Below are positions 34,425 through 44,629 of a stretch of DNA of 46,274 nt, piece by piece; within the stretch, counting starts at the first letter, position 1, and the number at the start of each line of letters is the position of its first letter. The translations under genes and the position numbers were made by a program. The DNA comes from Actinomycetota bacterium (lineage in GTDB: Bacteria; Actinomycetota; Actinomycetes; Actinomycetales; Kineosporiaceae), in assembly GCA_030837345.1 (NCBI GenBank), contig JAUPKQ010000162.1:1-46274 (forward strand). The letters run 5' to 3'. The notes below the pieces were generated by a model. It saw only the letters and a list, made by a program, of their open reading frames with translations, ran no database searches and was not told where the DNA came from.

Positions 34425-36032
34425 TCAGGCCCCGAATCCCGCCCCGGCCCCGGGTGAACCGAGCTGCCCCCCGCCGGGGGCGAACCTGCGGGCGCAATTC
34501 TTCCCGGCCGTCTTCGCGGAGTACATCGCGAGGTCGGCCCGGTGGAGGATCTCGTCGCACGTCGCGGTGTCACCGACGGGGGCGATGCCGACGCTCGCGC
34601 CGATCCGGATCCGGTGCCCACCGGCGAGAACGCGCGAGGACAGCGCCTTCACGAGGCGTTCGGCGACGTCGTCGGCGTCCGCGTCGCCGGTGAGCAGCAC
34701 GGCGAACTCGTCACCTCCGAGGCGGGCGCACAGATCCTCCGGCCGGGTGCAACCGCGAAGGCGGGAGGCGACGCGCTGCAGGAGGCCGTCGCCGGCCGCG
34801 TGCCCGAGCGCGTCGTTGACGTTCTTGAAGTCGTCGAGGTCGAGAAAGAGCACCGCCGTCGCGGTCCCTCCGCGCAGCGCCTGGTCGAGCGCGGTGCGGA
34901 AGGCCCTCCGGTTGGCGAGACCGGTGAGGTGATCGGTGCTCGCCTGGGTGGTGAGGCGTTCGCGGATGTCGGTGTTGCGGACCGCCAGGCCCAGCTGGTT
35001 GAGCATCGTCTGGGCGGCGAGGAGGTCGTCCTTGGGAAGGGTCTTCGGATGCCCGAGGAGCAGGACCGTGCCGGGGCTGCCCGGGACGGCAAGCGCCTTC
35101 CAGCCGCCGCGGAACCCCGCGGCCCTCTCCAGCGTGTCGCTGTCGACGCGGACGAGCGGGCCCGGTGCCCCCGGATCCGGGAGCACGAGGGTGTCACCGG
35201 GTCCGAGCGCGGGAAGGGCCGCGGGAAGGTCCGCGAGACCGCTGGTCCGGCGCAGGACCGTCGCGGCGCCCTCCCCCTGCCGGAGGATCGCGGCCACCAG
35301 GCCCGGGGACGCGGCGCAGACGGTGCCGACGGCGTCCCAGGCGTGCTCGTAGACCGTCTCGCGGTCGGTCGCGGCGAGGAGCTGGATACCGAACCTGGCG
35401 ATGCCGGCCTCCCGTCGCTGGGCCCGTTCCCGGGCGAAGAGACCGTCCGCGAGGTGGCGGGCCACGATCGTCGTCAGCGTCAGGACGGGAAAGGCGCCGA
35501 GGACGGACGAGGCCTGCACGGCGTCCCCGTGCCCCGGGACCACCATCCACAGTGGGAGCGAGGCGGCCAGCCCGGTGAGGGTGAGGACGAGGGAGATCGC
35601 AAGGCGCGTGACCGACCCGTAGAGAGCCTGACCCCACACTGACGAGAACACGAAACCCAAGGCGACGCTCGGCAGGGGACACGCGGCGGCGAAACAGGCG
35701 GTCGCCAGGGCGTCGGCGACATCGAGGAGCGGGGGTGCGGTGCCGGTCCGGTAGCGGTGGACCCAGGTGCCGGTCAGGGTCAGCGCCGCCCCGGTGACCA
35801 TCGTCATCGCGACGGGGCCGCCCTCGATCAGGGGGTGGGGTGTGCAGACGACGAGCGAGACGAGGAAACAGATGGTGAAGAGCCAGCGGGTCTGGTCGAC
35901 CAGCCCGTCGGGGCGCCGGGGCAACCGCAGGACGGGGACCGGCCGCCGGGGTAACCGCAGGCCCCCGGTCAGCGGCCACGTGGTACCGGCCGACGGCATC
36001 TGCCGCACGCCGCGTCCGGCGTCGCCCCGCAT
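34425..36032 (-). CDS. membrane diguanylate cyclase (GGDEF) with GAF-like domain
   Basis: 535 residues. About five membrane helices (residues ~48-215, for example LFTICFLVSLVV and AISLVLTLTGLAA) form an uncharacterised sensor. A GAF-like segment (~225-355) follows, then a GGDEF domain. The active site LGGDEF is intact (residues 439-443), and the inhibitory I-site RPED is at 430-433 with the correct five-residue spacing. It makes cyclic di-GMP from two GTP and should be product-inhibited. No EAL or HD-GYP domain is fused. It stands upstream of the phosphofructokinase on the same strand, separated by a hairpin. Confidence 0.92.
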   Translation of the reverse strand: MRGDAGRGVRQMPSAGTTWPLTGGLRLPRRPVPVLRLPRRPDGLVDQTRWLFTICFLVSLVVCTPHPLIEGGPVAMTMVTGAALTLTGTWVHRYRTGTAPPLLDVADALATACFAAACPLPSVALGFVFSSVWGQALYGSVTRLAISLVLTLTGLAASLPLWMVVPGHGDAVQASSVLGAFPVLTLTTIVARHLADGLFARERAQRREAGIARFGIQLLAATDRETVYEHAWDAVGTVCAASPGLVAAILRQGEGAATVLRRTSGLADLPAALPALGPGDTLVLPDPGAPGPLVRVDSDTLERAAGFRGGWKALAVPGSPGTVLLLGHPKTLPKDDLLAAQTMLNQLGLAVRNTDIRERLTTQASTDHLTGLANRRAFRTALDQALRGGTATAVLFLDLDDFKNVNDALGHAAGDGLLQRVASRLRGCTRPEDLCARLGGDEFAVLLTGDADADDVAERLVKALSSRVLAGGHRIRIGASVGIAPVGDTATCDEILHRADLAMYSAKTAGKNCARRFAPGGGQLGSPGAGAGFGA

Positions 36033-36197
36033 GCCTCACCCGTCCTCCGCGAGGCCCTGACCGTCGCACCGGTCGGTACCTCCGCCGGTCGGTGCCGGAA
36101 CCCCACCCATGATCCGCATTCTCATCCTGACAGGGAGGTTCGGACCCAGTACAGCCAGAATGCGCCGTCGCGACGAAATATCGCGTACCGACCGTAT

Positions 36198-38333
36198 TCA
36201 GAGTGATGACTCTGAGGCGTCATGGCCCGAACGTCCCGGAATCGCTTCCCGGTGGGCGGCCTGACGGGGGACAAGGCTTTCCCCTGTTCGGGGGGCATCC
36301 TCGTGGCGAGGGACGTCGTCGTCGGCCAGGACGTCGGGGATGTCCGTGGCGGGCGGGAGGTCCGGGACGTCAGGGGCGGCCGGGAGGTCGGAGAAGGGGC
36401 GGACACGCCGTCCCCCGCCGCGCGCCCGCCGTTCCTGCGGCTCGGAGAACCGGGCGAGCAACAGCGCCTCGAGGGGCGTGATGCCCCCGCTGAACGCTCC
36501 GCTCCGGTCCCTGAACTCGCCCACGTCGAGCCGGTCGTCCTCGGCGGGCTCCCGTCCGTGGACCATGGGGCCGAGGACCAGTCCGGAGGGGGAGCCGATG
36601 ATGCATCTGTCACGTCCTCCCCGCTTGGCGGCGAGCAGCGCGTCGTCCGCGACGGCGAGCTGATCGGGGAGGATGGCCCCCATCGTCGAGTCGGACGCCC
36701 CCAGGCTGACGGTGAACGCAGGCCCCTTGCCCCCGGAGGAGAGGACCTCGGCGAGCAGCTGCCGCAGACGGTCCGCGGACTCGGCGGCCTCCTGCGCGGT
36801 GAGACCGGGCAGGGCGATGGCGAACTCCTCACCCCCGTACCGGCAGGGCAGGTCTTCCGGTCGGAGCCCGGTGCGCAGCACGTCGGCGAAGACCCGCAGC
36901 GCCCGGTCGCCCGCGGCGTGCCCGTACGTGTCGTTCACTGTCTTGAAACGGTCCAAGTCGGCCATCAGGAGGCCGTACTTCTCCCCGGTGAGGGCGAGTT
37001 TCTGCACCGAGTCCTCGAAGGTCCGCCGGTTCGGCAGCCCGGTCAGCCCGTCGAGGCTCGCCTGGAGCTGGACCTTCTCGAAGGCGCGGATGTTGCCCAC
37101 GCGTGTCCCGAACAGCTCCGCCAGCGTCTCCAGACGCCCCCTCAGCGCCTCGTCGGGGAGATCCCGCGGCGCCGTCGCGATGTGCAGCACCCCGAGCATC
37201 TGCCCCATGAAGGTGACGGGGATACAGGTGCCGGCCCGCTCGCCCTCGGGCCGTTGCCGAAGACGCGGGCAGGTGTCGATCACGGCGCTGGAGGGGAACA
37301 CCGTCGTCCTGCCGCTGCGCAGCGCCGGGCACGACCACGGCAACGTCACGGGGCACCCGGGCGCGGGCACCAGGGGGTTCCAGGCGATCCGCTCCAGATG
37401 GGCCTCGCTGGAGTCGGACAGCAGGAGCTCCGCGGGCAGAGCGGGGGCGGTGACCGACAGGGACTGCGACACGGTCTCGGCGAGGTCCGACTCCTCGTCC
37501 ACGTACTCGAGGGCGCGGCTCACCCGGGCGGTGTAGTCCTGGCGGGCGGCCTCGCGGTCGAGATCGGCGAAAGCGTTCTGCAAGGTCTCCGCCATCCGGT
37601 CGAGAACCTGCCCGAGATGACCGATCTCGTCGTTCGACACGGACCCGGTCCGGGCGCTGAGGTCCCCTTCGGCGACGGTCCCCGCGACCAGGGCGAGGCG
37701 GTGGAGCGATCGCACCAACCGGAACCGGATCCCCCAGCCGACCGCGAAGAGCAGACCCGCCACCACCGTCGAGACCATCACCTGGCGCCACAGCGCCTCC
37801 TGGAGGATCCGGGCCTGCTCGGCCTCCGCCTGGTCCCGGCTGGCCCGCAGGAGCTCGTGCTGCTGGCTGGCCCGCTCGTCCAGGGCACCCGCGAGGGCGC
37901 TGAACCCCTCGACCTCGTCCTTCGTCAGGGTCGCCGAAGCGAGCAGCTTGACCCCCTGCTCGCTGTAGCTGAACTCGTCGGTGCCCAGGATCCGCAGCCC
38001 CACGGAGGCATCGCTGAACTGGAGGCTCAGCGTGATCTGCTGGAGCTGCTGGGCGTCGTAGGGCGTTTTCGTCACCGGTGCCGCCCGGGTGATGTACCGG
38101 CGCATCACCCGCCCGAGCAGCGCCTGGTTCAGCCCTCGCAGCGTGACGACCTGGGTATCCACATCTTCCAGGTGCGCCCGGTTCTTCTCCGCTGATTGCA
38201 CCTGGGTGACGCTGTGGATCCCCATGATGCCCGCGGCGATCGTGCTGACGAGGACGAGAAGGGACAGCAGGGCCAAGGTGGTGCCGAAGCCCGGATTCAA
38301 CCGCCTCCGCCAACCGGATCGTGGACGGGTCAC
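36198..38333 (-). CDS. membrane sensor diguanylate cyclase (TM-sensor-TM-HAMP-GAF-GGDEF)
   Basis: 711 residues. A first membrane helix (~18-38) and a second (~185-205) frame a helical periplasmic sensor. A HAMP domain (RSLHRLALVAGTVAEGDLSA), a GAF domain and a GGDEF domain follow. The active site is GGEEF (500-504), active in many cyclases, and the I-site RPED is at 491-494. The GAF domain has clustered cysteines (GCPVTL, PWSCPALRSGR, DTCPRLR, GTCIPVT), which could bind metal or sense redox. A ~130-residue acidic, Pro-rich tail lies after the catalytic domain. GTG 38333 reads VTRPRSGWRRR and is the first in-frame start ahead of the helix. Confidence 0.92.
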   Translation of the reverse strand: MTRPRSGWRRRLNPGFGTTLALLSLLVLVSTIAAGIMGIHSVTQVQSAEKNRAHLEDVDTQVVTLRGLNQALLGRVMRRYITRAAPVTKTPYDAQQLQQITLSLQFSDASVGLRILGTDEFSYSEQGVKLLASATLTKDEVEGFSALAGALDERASQQHELLRASRDQAEAEQARILQEALWRQVMVSTVVAGLLFAVGWGIRFRLVRSLHRLALVAGTVAEGDLSARTGSVSNDEIGHLGQVLDRMAETLQNAFADLDREAARQDYTARVSRALEYVDEESDLAETVSQSLSVTAPALPAELLLSDSSEAHLERIAWNPLVPAPGCPVTLPWSCPALRSGRTTVFPSSAVIDTCPRLRQRPEGERAGTCIPVTFMGQMLGVLHIATAPRDLPDEALRGRLETLAELFGTRVGNIRAFEKVQLQASLDGLTGLPNRRTFEDSVQKLALTGEKYGLLMADLDRFKTVNDTYGHAAGDRALRVFADVLRTGLRPEDLPCRYGGEEFAIALPGLTAQEAAESADRLRQLLAEVLSSGGKGPAFTVSLGASDSTMGAILPDQLAVADDALLAAKRGGRDRCIIGSPSGLVLGPMVHGREPAEDDRLDVGEFRDRSGAFSGGITPLEALLLARFSEPQERRARGGGRRVRPFSDLPAAPDVPDLPPATDIPDVLADDDVPRHEDAPRTGESLVPRQAAHREAIPGRSGHDASESSL

Positions 38334-38365
38334 ACGGAGGCCATCGGCGCTCGGTCACGTTCACC

Positions 38366-38389
38366 TGAGCGTTCGACCCGAATGGCTCA
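38366..38389. promoter_or_regulatory. nested dyad upstream of the sensor cyclase
   Basis: TGAGC (38366-38370) pairs with GCTCA (38385-38389), and TTCG with CGAA inside it. It is 33 bp ahead of the GTG of the minus-strand cyclase and about 190 bp ahead of dnaE1. A second perfect palindrome, GCCGTCCGGACGGC, is at 38413-38426. Both lie in the 242-bp divergent gap. Function is not known. Confidence 0.35.
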
Positions 38390-38466
38390 GTAGTGGCGCG
38401 TCCTGGCGACACGCCGTCCGGACGGCTCTTCGGGTGGGGCGTGCGCGTCCCCCGCCCGGCGGCTCC

Positions 38467-38472
38467 TAGACT
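38467..38472 (+). promoter_or_regulatory. candidate -10 box of dnaE1
   Basis: TAGACT lies about 105 bp before the dnaE1 start; a matching -35 is not convincing. The start codon itself is set by AGGAGG ending about 7 bases before the GTG at 38576. Confidence 0.35.
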
Positions 38473-38575
38473 TGCCCCTGCGCGCGGGCGTCCGGTGTGT
38501 CGGGGGCGGTCGCCCATCCGGGCTCCACGCGGGTGACGCGCGACCGCCGTCCCTCGTGACCCCAGGAGGCGTTTC

Positions 38576-41500
38576 GTGGCGTCCGGCCCCTCGTCCAGCT
38601 CCGGCTCCTTCGTCCACCTGCACAACCACACCGAGTACTCGATGCTCGACGGCGCGGCGAAGATCGATGATCTGCTTGCCCGTGCGGTGGAGCTGGGGAT
38701 GCCGGGCGTGGGCATCACCGACCACGGGTACCTGTTCGGTACCTATGAGTTCTGGAAGAAGTCGAAGAAGTACGGGGTGAAGCCCGTCATCGGGCTGGAG
38801 GCGTACCTGACGCCGGGTACGAGCCGCTTCGACCGCACCCGGGTCCGGTGGGGTGACGGTTCCCGGGACGACGTGTCCGGTGGCGGCGCCTACACCCATG
38901 TCACCCTGCTGGCGGAGACGACCCAGGGGATGCACAACCTCTTCCGGATCGGCTCCCGGGCGAGTCTGGAGGGGCACCTGTACAAGCCCCGGGCGGACAG
39001 GGAACTGCTCTCGAAATACTCCGGGGGGCTCATCGTCACGACAGGCTGCCCCTCCAGCGAGGTCCAGACCAGGTTGCGCCTCGGGCAGTACAAGGAGGCT
39101 CTGGAAGCGGCTGCGGAGTTCCAGGACATCTTCGGCAGGGAGAACTACTACTGCGAACTCATGGATCATGGCCTGGAGATCGAGCGCCGGGTCCAGAAGG
39201 ACCTCCTGAAGCTGGCCAAGGATCTCAAGATCCCCCTGGTCGCCAGCAACGACCTGCACTACACGCGTCAGGAGGACGCGAAGGCGCACGCCGTGCTCCT
39301 GTGCGTGCAGTCGGGCTCGACTCTCGCCGATCCCAAACGGTTCAAATTCGACACCGACAACTTCTACATGTGGTCGGCGCAGCAGATGCGCGAGAAGTGG
39401 CGCGACTTCCCCGAGGCCTGCGACAACACGCTCGTGATCGCCGAACGCTGCGACGTCGCCTTCACCGAGGGCGCGGACCTCGCTCCCACGTTCCCCCTGC
39501 CCGACGGGGAGGACCAGACGTCGTGGTTCGTCAAGGAGGTCGAGAGGGGCCTGCACCGCCGGTTCCCCGGCGGGATCTCCGACGAGGTCCGGCGGCAGGC
39601 CGACTACGAGGTCGGCGTCATCGTTCAGATGGGGTTCCCCGCGTACTTCCTCGTCGTCGCGGACTTCATCATGTGGGCGAAGAGCAACGGCATCAGGGTG
39701 GGGCCGGGTCGTGGCTCGGCCGCCGGGTCGCTCGTCGCCTACGCGATGGGTATCACCGATCTCGACCCGCTGCCCCACGGCCTGATCTTCGAACGCTTCC
39801 TCAACCCCGAACGCGTCTCGATGCCCGACGTCGACGTCGACTTCGACGAGCGTCGGCGCGGCGAGGTGATGAAGTACGTCACGGACAAGTACGGCGAGGA
39901 CAGGGTCTCCCAGGTCGTCACCTACGGGACGATCAAGGCCAAACAGGCGCTCAAGGACGCCTCACGGGTGCTGGGATACCCCTTCTCGATGGGGGAGCGG
40001 CTGACCAAGGCGATGCCCCCCGCCGTCATGGGCAAGGACATCCCCCTGTCGGGAATCTTCGACCCGAACCACCCGCGCTACGGCGAGGCTGGCGAGTTCC
40101 GCGAGCTGCACGGTCAGGACGCCGAGGTCGCCAAGGTCGTCGAGACCGCCATGGGCCTGGAGGGGCTGAAACGGCAGTGGGGCGTCCACGCCTGTGCCGT
40201 GATCATGTCCAGCCAGCCGCTGATGGACCATATCCCGATCATGAAGCGGGAGCAGGACGGCGCCATCATCACGCAGTTCGACTACCCGACCTGCGAGACG
40301 CTCGGCCTGCTCAAGATGGACTTCCTGGGCCTTCGCAACCTGACGGTCATCGACGACGCGCTGAAGAACATCGTCGCCAACGGCAAGGAACCCCTCGACC
40401 TCGACGTCATCTCCAAGGGCCTCGACGACAAGGCGACCTACGAACTGCTCGCCCGCGGTGACACCCTTGGCGTCTTCCAGCTCGACGGCGGCCCGATGCG
40501 CTCGCTGCTGCGGATGATGCGGCCCGACCACTTCGAGGACATCTCCGCCGTCCTCGCGCTGTACCGCCCCGGGCCGATGGGGGCGAACTCGCACACGAAC
40601 TACGCCCTCCGCAAGAACGGCCAGCAGCCGATCACCCCGATCCACCCCGAGCTCGAGGCGCCGCTCGAGGAGATCCTCGGCACGACCTACGGCCTGATCG
40701 TCTACCAGGAACAGGTCATGGCGATCGCCCAGAAGGTCGCCGGGTACAGCCTCGGCAAGGCGGACCTCCTGCGCCGCGCGATGGGCAAGAAGAAGCGCGA
40801 GATCCTCGACAAGGAGTTCGAGGGCTTCCGGGCGGGCATGCTGACCAACGGCTACTCCGACGAGGCCGTCAAGACTCTCTGGGACATCCTCGTCCCTTTC
40901 TCGGACTACGCGTTCAACAAGGCCCACACCGCCGGGTACGGGCTCGTCTCCTACTGGACCGCCTACCTCAAGGCGAACTACAAGGGCGAGTACATGGCTG
41001 GCCTGCTGACCAGCGTGCGCGACGACAAGGACAAGTCCGCGCTCTACCTGGGCGAGTGCCGTCGCGTGGGCATCAAGGTGCTCCCGCCCGACGTCAACTT
41101 CTCCGCCGCGAACTACACCCCGGTGGGGGAGGACATCCGGTTCGGGCTGACGGCGATCCGCAACGTCGGGGCGAACGTCGTCGACGCGATCATCGCGGCC
41201 CGGGAGAAGCGGGGCCTCTTCTCGTCCTTCGAGGACTTCCTCCGCAAGGTCCCGGCCGTGGTCTGCAACAAGCGCACGATCGAGTCCTTGATCAAGGGAG
41301 GGGCGTTCGACTCCCTCGGGCACACTCGTCGCGGGCTCGTCGCCGTCCACGAGACGGCGGTCGACGCCGTCGTCGCCGACAAGCGCCAGGAGGCGATCGG
41401 CCAGGACTCCCTGTTCGGAGGCCTGGACGACGACAGCGGACCCTCCCTGTCCGTCGTGCCGCCCGTGCCGGAGGGGGAGTGGGACAAGGCGGTCCTGCTC

Positions 41501-42115
41501 GCCTCCGAACGCGAGATGCTCGGCTTGTACGTCTCCGACCACCCGCTGTTCGGCGTCGAGCACATCCTCACGCGGGCGGCGGACTGCTCGATCGCCACGC
41601 TGACCGGTGACGAGGGCCGTCCGGACGGCGCGAACGTCACGATCGCGGGACTGATCAGTTCTCTCCAGCGGAAGATGACCAAACAGGGCAAGTCGTGGGC
41701 GATCGCCACCGTCGAGGACCTCGGCGGAGCGATCGAGGTCCTCTTCTTCCCCCAGACCTACGAGACCGTCTCGCATGTGCTCGCCGAGGACCTCGTGGTC
41801 GTCGTCAAGGGGCGGGTGAACCGGCGTGATGACGTCCCGACCATCTACGCCACCGAACTCAGCCTGCCCGATCTCGACGAGGGCGACCGCGGTCCGGTCG
41901 TCGTGTCGATGCCTGTCGTGCGCTGCACCCCTCCGGTGGTCGAACGGCTCAAGGACGTCCTCTCGACCCATCCCGGCCCGACCGAGGTCCACCTCCGGCT
42001 GACCCAGGCGGGCCGGTTCACCGTGATGCGCCTCGACGACGGATTCCGGGTCACCCCTTCGCCGGCCCTCTTCGGCGATCTCAAAGCCCTGCTGGGTCCC
42101 AGTTGTCTGGTCTGA
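38576..42115 (+). CDS. dnaE1: replicative DNA polymerase III alpha subunit DnaE1
   Basis: 1179 residues, full length. The PHP domain begins [18 protein letters not shown] and continues [13 protein letters not shown]. The palm has [10 protein letters not shown] (Asp 418 and 420) and the third catalytic residue Asp 582 ([12 protein letters not shown]). A finger-domain [15 protein letters not shown], a helix-hairpin-helix, the clamp-binding peptide QDSLFGG (near residue 945) and a C-terminal OB domain follow. It copies the chromosome with the sliding clamp and, in actinobacteria, proofreads through the PHP domain. GTG 38576 is preceded by AGGAGG. The next gene overlaps its last codons. Confidence 0.97.
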   Translation: MASGPSSSSGSFVHLHNHTEYSMLDGAAKIDDLLARAVELGMPGVGITDHGYLFGTYEFWKKSKKYGVKPVIGLEAYLTPGTSRFDRTRVRWGDGSRDDVSGGGAYTHVTLLAETTQGMHNLFRIGSRASLEGHLYKPRADRELLSKYSGGLIVTTGCPSSEVQTRLRLGQYKEALEAAAEFQDIFGRENYYCELMDHGLEIERRVQKDLLKLAKDLKIPLVASNDLHYTRQEDAKAHAVLLCVQSGSTLADPKRFKFDTDNFYMWSAQQMREKWRDFPEACDNTLVIAERCDVAFTEGADLAPTFPLPDGEDQTSWFVKEVERGLHRRFPGGISDEVRRQADYEVGVIVQMGFPAYFLVVADFIMWAKSNGIRVGPGRGSAAGSLVAYAMGITDLDPLPHGLIFERFLNPERVSMPDVDVDFDERRRGEVMKYVTDKYGEDRVSQVVTYGTIKAKQALKDASRVLGYPFSMGERLTKAMPPAVMGKDIPLSGIFDPNHPRYGEAGEFRELHGQDAEVAKVVETAMGLEGLKRQWGVHACAVIMSSQPLMDHIPIMKREQDGAIITQFDYPTCETLGLLKMDFLGLRNLTVIDDALKNIVANGKEPLDLDVISKGLDDKATYELLARGDTLGVFQLDGGPMRSLLRMMRPDHFEDISAVLALYRPGPMGANSHTNYALRKNGQQPITPIHPELEAPLEEILGTTYGLIVYQEQVMAIAQKVAGYSLGKADLLRRAMGKKKREILDKEFEGFRAGMLTNGYSDEAVKTLWDILVPFSDYAFNKAHTAGYGLVSYWTAYLKANYKGEYMAGLLTSVRDDKDKSALYLGECRRVGIKVLPPDVNFSAANYTPVGEDIRFGLTAIRNVGANVVDAIIAAREKRGLFSSFEDFLRKVPAVVCNKRTIESLIKGGAFDSLGHTRRGLVAVHETAVDAVVADKRQEAIGQDSLFGGLDDDSGPSLSVVPPVPEGEWDKAVLLASEREMLGLYVSDHPLFGVEHILTRAADCSIATLTGDEGRPDGANVTIAGLISSLQRKMTKQGKSWAIATVEDLGGAIEVLFFPQTYETVSHVLAEDLVVVVKGRVNRRDDVPTIYATELSLPDLDEGDRGPVVVSMPVVRCTPPVVERLKDVLSTHPGPTEVHLRLTQAGRFTVMRLDDGFRVTPSPALFGDLKALLGPSCLV

Positions 42116-42639
42116 CGCCGCCGGGCCCGCCGTCCGGCCCGCTCGGCCCGCCCGCGGGCCTGGTGCCCGGTCCGCCCGGTCCGCCGTCCGGCCTGTCTTC
42201 GGGCATGGTGCCGTCGTGGTCCTTTCTGCTCCCGTACCTCCGGCCGGTCCTGGTGGGGGCCGGGCGGTGGGCCGTCGCGGGGGGAGTGGCGGGCGTGCTG
42301 TGGACCTTGCTCGTGCCGGTCCTGCGGGCCCGGGCGGAGAGCTACGAGCAGCAGCTGGCGGGCGACGCGACCCTGGCTGTGATCACCTGTGTCGCCGGGG
42401 TCGCCGTCGCCCTCCACGGGCTCTGGTTCCGGTCCGGTCCCGGTGTCTCCCTCCACTTCACCGGGACCGTCCTCGGCTCGGCCCTCGCCTCAGCCGTCGC
42501 CTGGGGGACCGGCCGGGTGCTTGGCGCCCCCGTCCTCGCCTCGGCCGCCGTCCTCGTGTTCTGGCCGATGACGATCGCCTTCGTCACCGTCGTGTGGACC
42601 CTGGCCGTCACCCTGCTGTCCCCCCACGAGGAGTACTGA
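42103..42639 (+). CDS. small membrane protein of unknown function after dnaE1
   Basis: 178 residues if it begins at TTG 42103, which overlaps dnaE1 by 13 bp. A Pro/Gly-rich N terminus ([12 protein letters not shown]) is followed by four hydrophobic helices (about 46-68, 88-106, 112-133 and 140-168). GTG 42163 and ATG 42205 are alternative starts; none has a good ribosome-binding site, so the N terminus is uncertain. I recognise no enzyme motif. A membrane protein at this position behind dnaE is plausible for this group. Its stop is 5 bp before that of the convergent serine hydrolase. Confidence 0.7.
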   Translation: MSGLTPPGPPSGPLGPPAGLVPGPPGPPSGLSSGMVPSWSFLLPYLRPVLVGAGRWAVAGGVAGVLWTLLVPVLRARAESYEQQLAGDATLAVITCVAGVAVALHGLWFRSGPGVSLHFTGTVLGSALASAVAWGTGRVLGAPVLASAAVLVFWPMTIAFVTVVWTLAVTLLSPHEEY

Positions 42640-42644
42640 GCCCG

Positions 42645-43880
42645 TCAGCCTTTCTGGCCGGACGTGGGGACGACCTTGCCCTCCATCTGGCAGACGGCGG
42701 TGAGCTGAGCGAGTTCCTTGGCGTCGCCGAGCTTCGTCGCGGCGTCGTCGGTGGCGTCCTCGTCGATGAGCGCCGTGGTCGCGTCCGTGATCGTCGTGCG
42801 CCGTCCGTCCGCCGAGGCCACCATCAGGCTTTCGTGCCCGAGGGTCCCCCCGTTGTGTCCCCAGACCGTGCCGCAGGGGGTCGCGAAGCTCAGCAGGCCG
42901 AGCCCGTACCCGTTACCCCCACCCACCGGGACGACCTGCTTCATCAGGGCCAGCTGCTCACGGGGCAGGAGGGTCCCACCGAGCAGCGCCGAGAGGAACC
43001 GGGCGAGCTCCTGCGGCGTGGAGATGATCGCTCCGGCCGTTCCCGCCCAGTTCCCGAGCGGCCAGGTGGAGACGTCGGTGTAGCGGGGGGCGGCGCCGGT
43101 GAACGTCAGCAAGTAGCCGTGGGCATACCCGGAGCCGGTGTTCGTCGCGGAACGCGAGGGCAGGTAGGTGCGGGTCAGCCCGAGCGGGCCGGCGATCCGT
43201 TGCTGCACCAAGGTCGCCGGGCTCCGGCCGGTGATCTTCTCCAGGAGCATCCCCACCAGGATGTAGTTGGTGTTGGAGTACGCCCACTTGTCCTTGGCGC
43301 CGGGGGCGAAGGTGGGGGCGTGCCGTGTCGCGATCGCGACGATCTCCTTCGGGGTCCACGGATGTTTCGAGCCGGACACGAGGGCCTTCCCGAAGGCTTC
43401 GTCCTCCGTGTAGTCGAACAGCCCGCTGGTGTGCTGCAACAGCATCCTCACGGTGATCTTCTCCCCGTTCGGGACGACTCCCGGCAGATGCTGTTCGACG
43501 GTGTCGGTCAGGGCGAGCTTGTCCTCGGCCACCAGCTGGAGGGCGATCGTCGCCATGAAGGTCTTCGTGTTGCTGCCGATCTCGAACTGGTCGTCGGCAC
43601 GCAGCGGACGCCGGGTCGCGCGGTCGGCCAGCCCGGTGCCCAACGCCGTCACCCCCGACCCGTCGTCCACCCTGACCAGGTAGCCGACGCTCCCGGCCGC
43701 GACCGCTCCGGCCGCGGCCTTCCGCAGGGACGATTCGTCCCTGGCCGGGGACCGGTCCTTGGCGGCGCTCGTCCCGGCGGTGGCCAGTGAGGTGCCGAGC
43801 AGGGCCGCGCAGACCAGGGCGGCTGTGACCGCTCTCCGTCGGGAGGACGTGACCGGGGTGGAAGGGGTCCGTGAAGTCAT
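42645..43880 (-). CDS. secreted serine hydrolase of the class C beta-lactamase/D-Ala-D-Ala carboxypeptidase (R61) type
   Basis: 411 residues from ATG 43880. A signal peptide is present (RRRAVTAALVCAALLGTSLA, then TAGTSAAK). The active-site serine is in GSNTKTFM (SxxK), the second motif is YSN (WAYSNTNYILVGMLLEKI) and the third is HNG (GHNGGTLGHES). The fold is that of Streptomyces R61 D,D-carboxypeptidase and relatives, which trim D-Ala from peptidoglycan or hydrolyse beta-lactams or small esters. ATG 43880 has AGAAGG at 10 bases; GTG 43889 and ATG 43886 are too close to it. It is the third of three minus-strand genes at the right end, 86 bp after the lipoprotein gene. Confidence 0.88.
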   Translation of the reverse strand: MTSRTPSTPVTSSRRRAVTAALVCAALLGTSLATAGTSAAKDRSPARDESSLRKAAAGAVAAGSVGYLVRVDDGSGVTALGTGLADRATRRPLRADDQFEIGSNTKTFMATIALQLVAEDKLALTDTVEQHLPGVVPNGEKITVRMLLQHTSGLFDYTEDEAFGKALVSGSKHPWTPKEIVAIATRHAPTFAPGAKDKWAYSNTNYILVGMLLEKITGRSPATLVQQRIAGPLGLTRTYLPSRSATNTGSGYAHGYLLTFTGAAPRYTDVSTWPLGNWAGTAGAIISTPQELARFLSALLGGTLLPREQLALMKQVVPVGGGNGYGLGLLSFATPCGTVWGHNGGTLGHESLMVASADGRRTTITDATTALIDEDATDDAATKLGDAKELAQLTAVCQMEGKVVPTSGQKG

Positions 43881-43966
43881 GGTCATCACCCTTCTGGGCC
43901 CGGGGCTGAGGCCACAAGACGGTTACCCTCACCGGAGGGGTCGGGCTGGCACCAACGCCGTGCCGA

Positions 43967-44629
43967 TCACCCAGTGCTGCGCCCGGACGTAGCGGCGGTG
44001 GGAGCCGCGGGAGGGCCGGGGCACCCCAGACGGGGAATGATCGCCTCGGCGAGCTTCTTCACATCACCCTTGGCATCCTCAGGATGCTTCGGCTGCCACA
44101 CATCGAGAATCATTTCTTGAGTTCGAGTTGAGCCAGGAGTTGGCTGACAGAACCACCTCGCCCTCATTGCATCTGGAAAGTCATACACCCCTCCCATCCC
44201 GCGATACGTGGATTCCAGCAGAACCGCATCAGGAAGACGACTGATGGCGTCATATTGGCTATCTATACCATCAGCGAGTCTGGTATGGACACTTAATCTG
44301 AAGGCATAGCGATGATCAGCGTCGGGAGTACCGGGCCAATGACACGTGTATAGATAAGGACCTTTCTTGGGATCGTATCGCGTATTAGTGGCCGGAAGGG
44401 TCGATGACTCCCCTTCCGACATGGGCTCGGCTGTGGGATCTACGCTGGGTTTGACGCCAAGATTACTGACCGTATCCCTGATGACCTCAAGGGGAAGTTG
44501 CCGGCAGGCTGTATCTGAGAAGGGTTCAGGCGATTCTGTCGATCGACTACACGCCGACAGTGAGGTCATCACACAGGCGGTAGCGAGGATGCTGGTCAAC
44601 AGTCTTCCGCGCCAACGAGTACGGATCAT
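43967..44629 (-). CDS. putative lipoprotein, lower GC
   Basis: 220 residues. The signal peptide LLTSILATACVMTSLSAC ends in a lipobox (SLSAC), so Cys 27 should be lipidated and the protein anchored outside the membrane. Four further cysteines could form disulfides (TACRQLPLEV, YTCHWPG, RWFCQP, RLGCPG); spacing CRQLP and W-x-G resembles small DUF3558-like lipoproteins, but I cannot confirm it. It starts 16 bp after the stop of the larger gene, so the two should share a transcript. Codon use is AT-richer than in the dcw region except near its 3' end. An immunity or signalling role would be speculative. Confidence 0.78.
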   Translation of the reverse strand: MIRTRWRGRLLTSILATACVMTSLSACSRSTESPEPFSDTACRQLPLEVIRDTVSNLGVKPSVDPTAEPMSEGESSTLPATNTRYDPKKGPYLYTCHWPGTPDADHRYAFRLSVHTRLADGIDSQYDAISRLPDAVLLESTYRGMGGVYDFPDAMRARWFCQPTPGSTRTQEMILDVWQPKHPEDAKGDVKKLAEAIIPRLGCPGPPAAPTAATSGRSTG

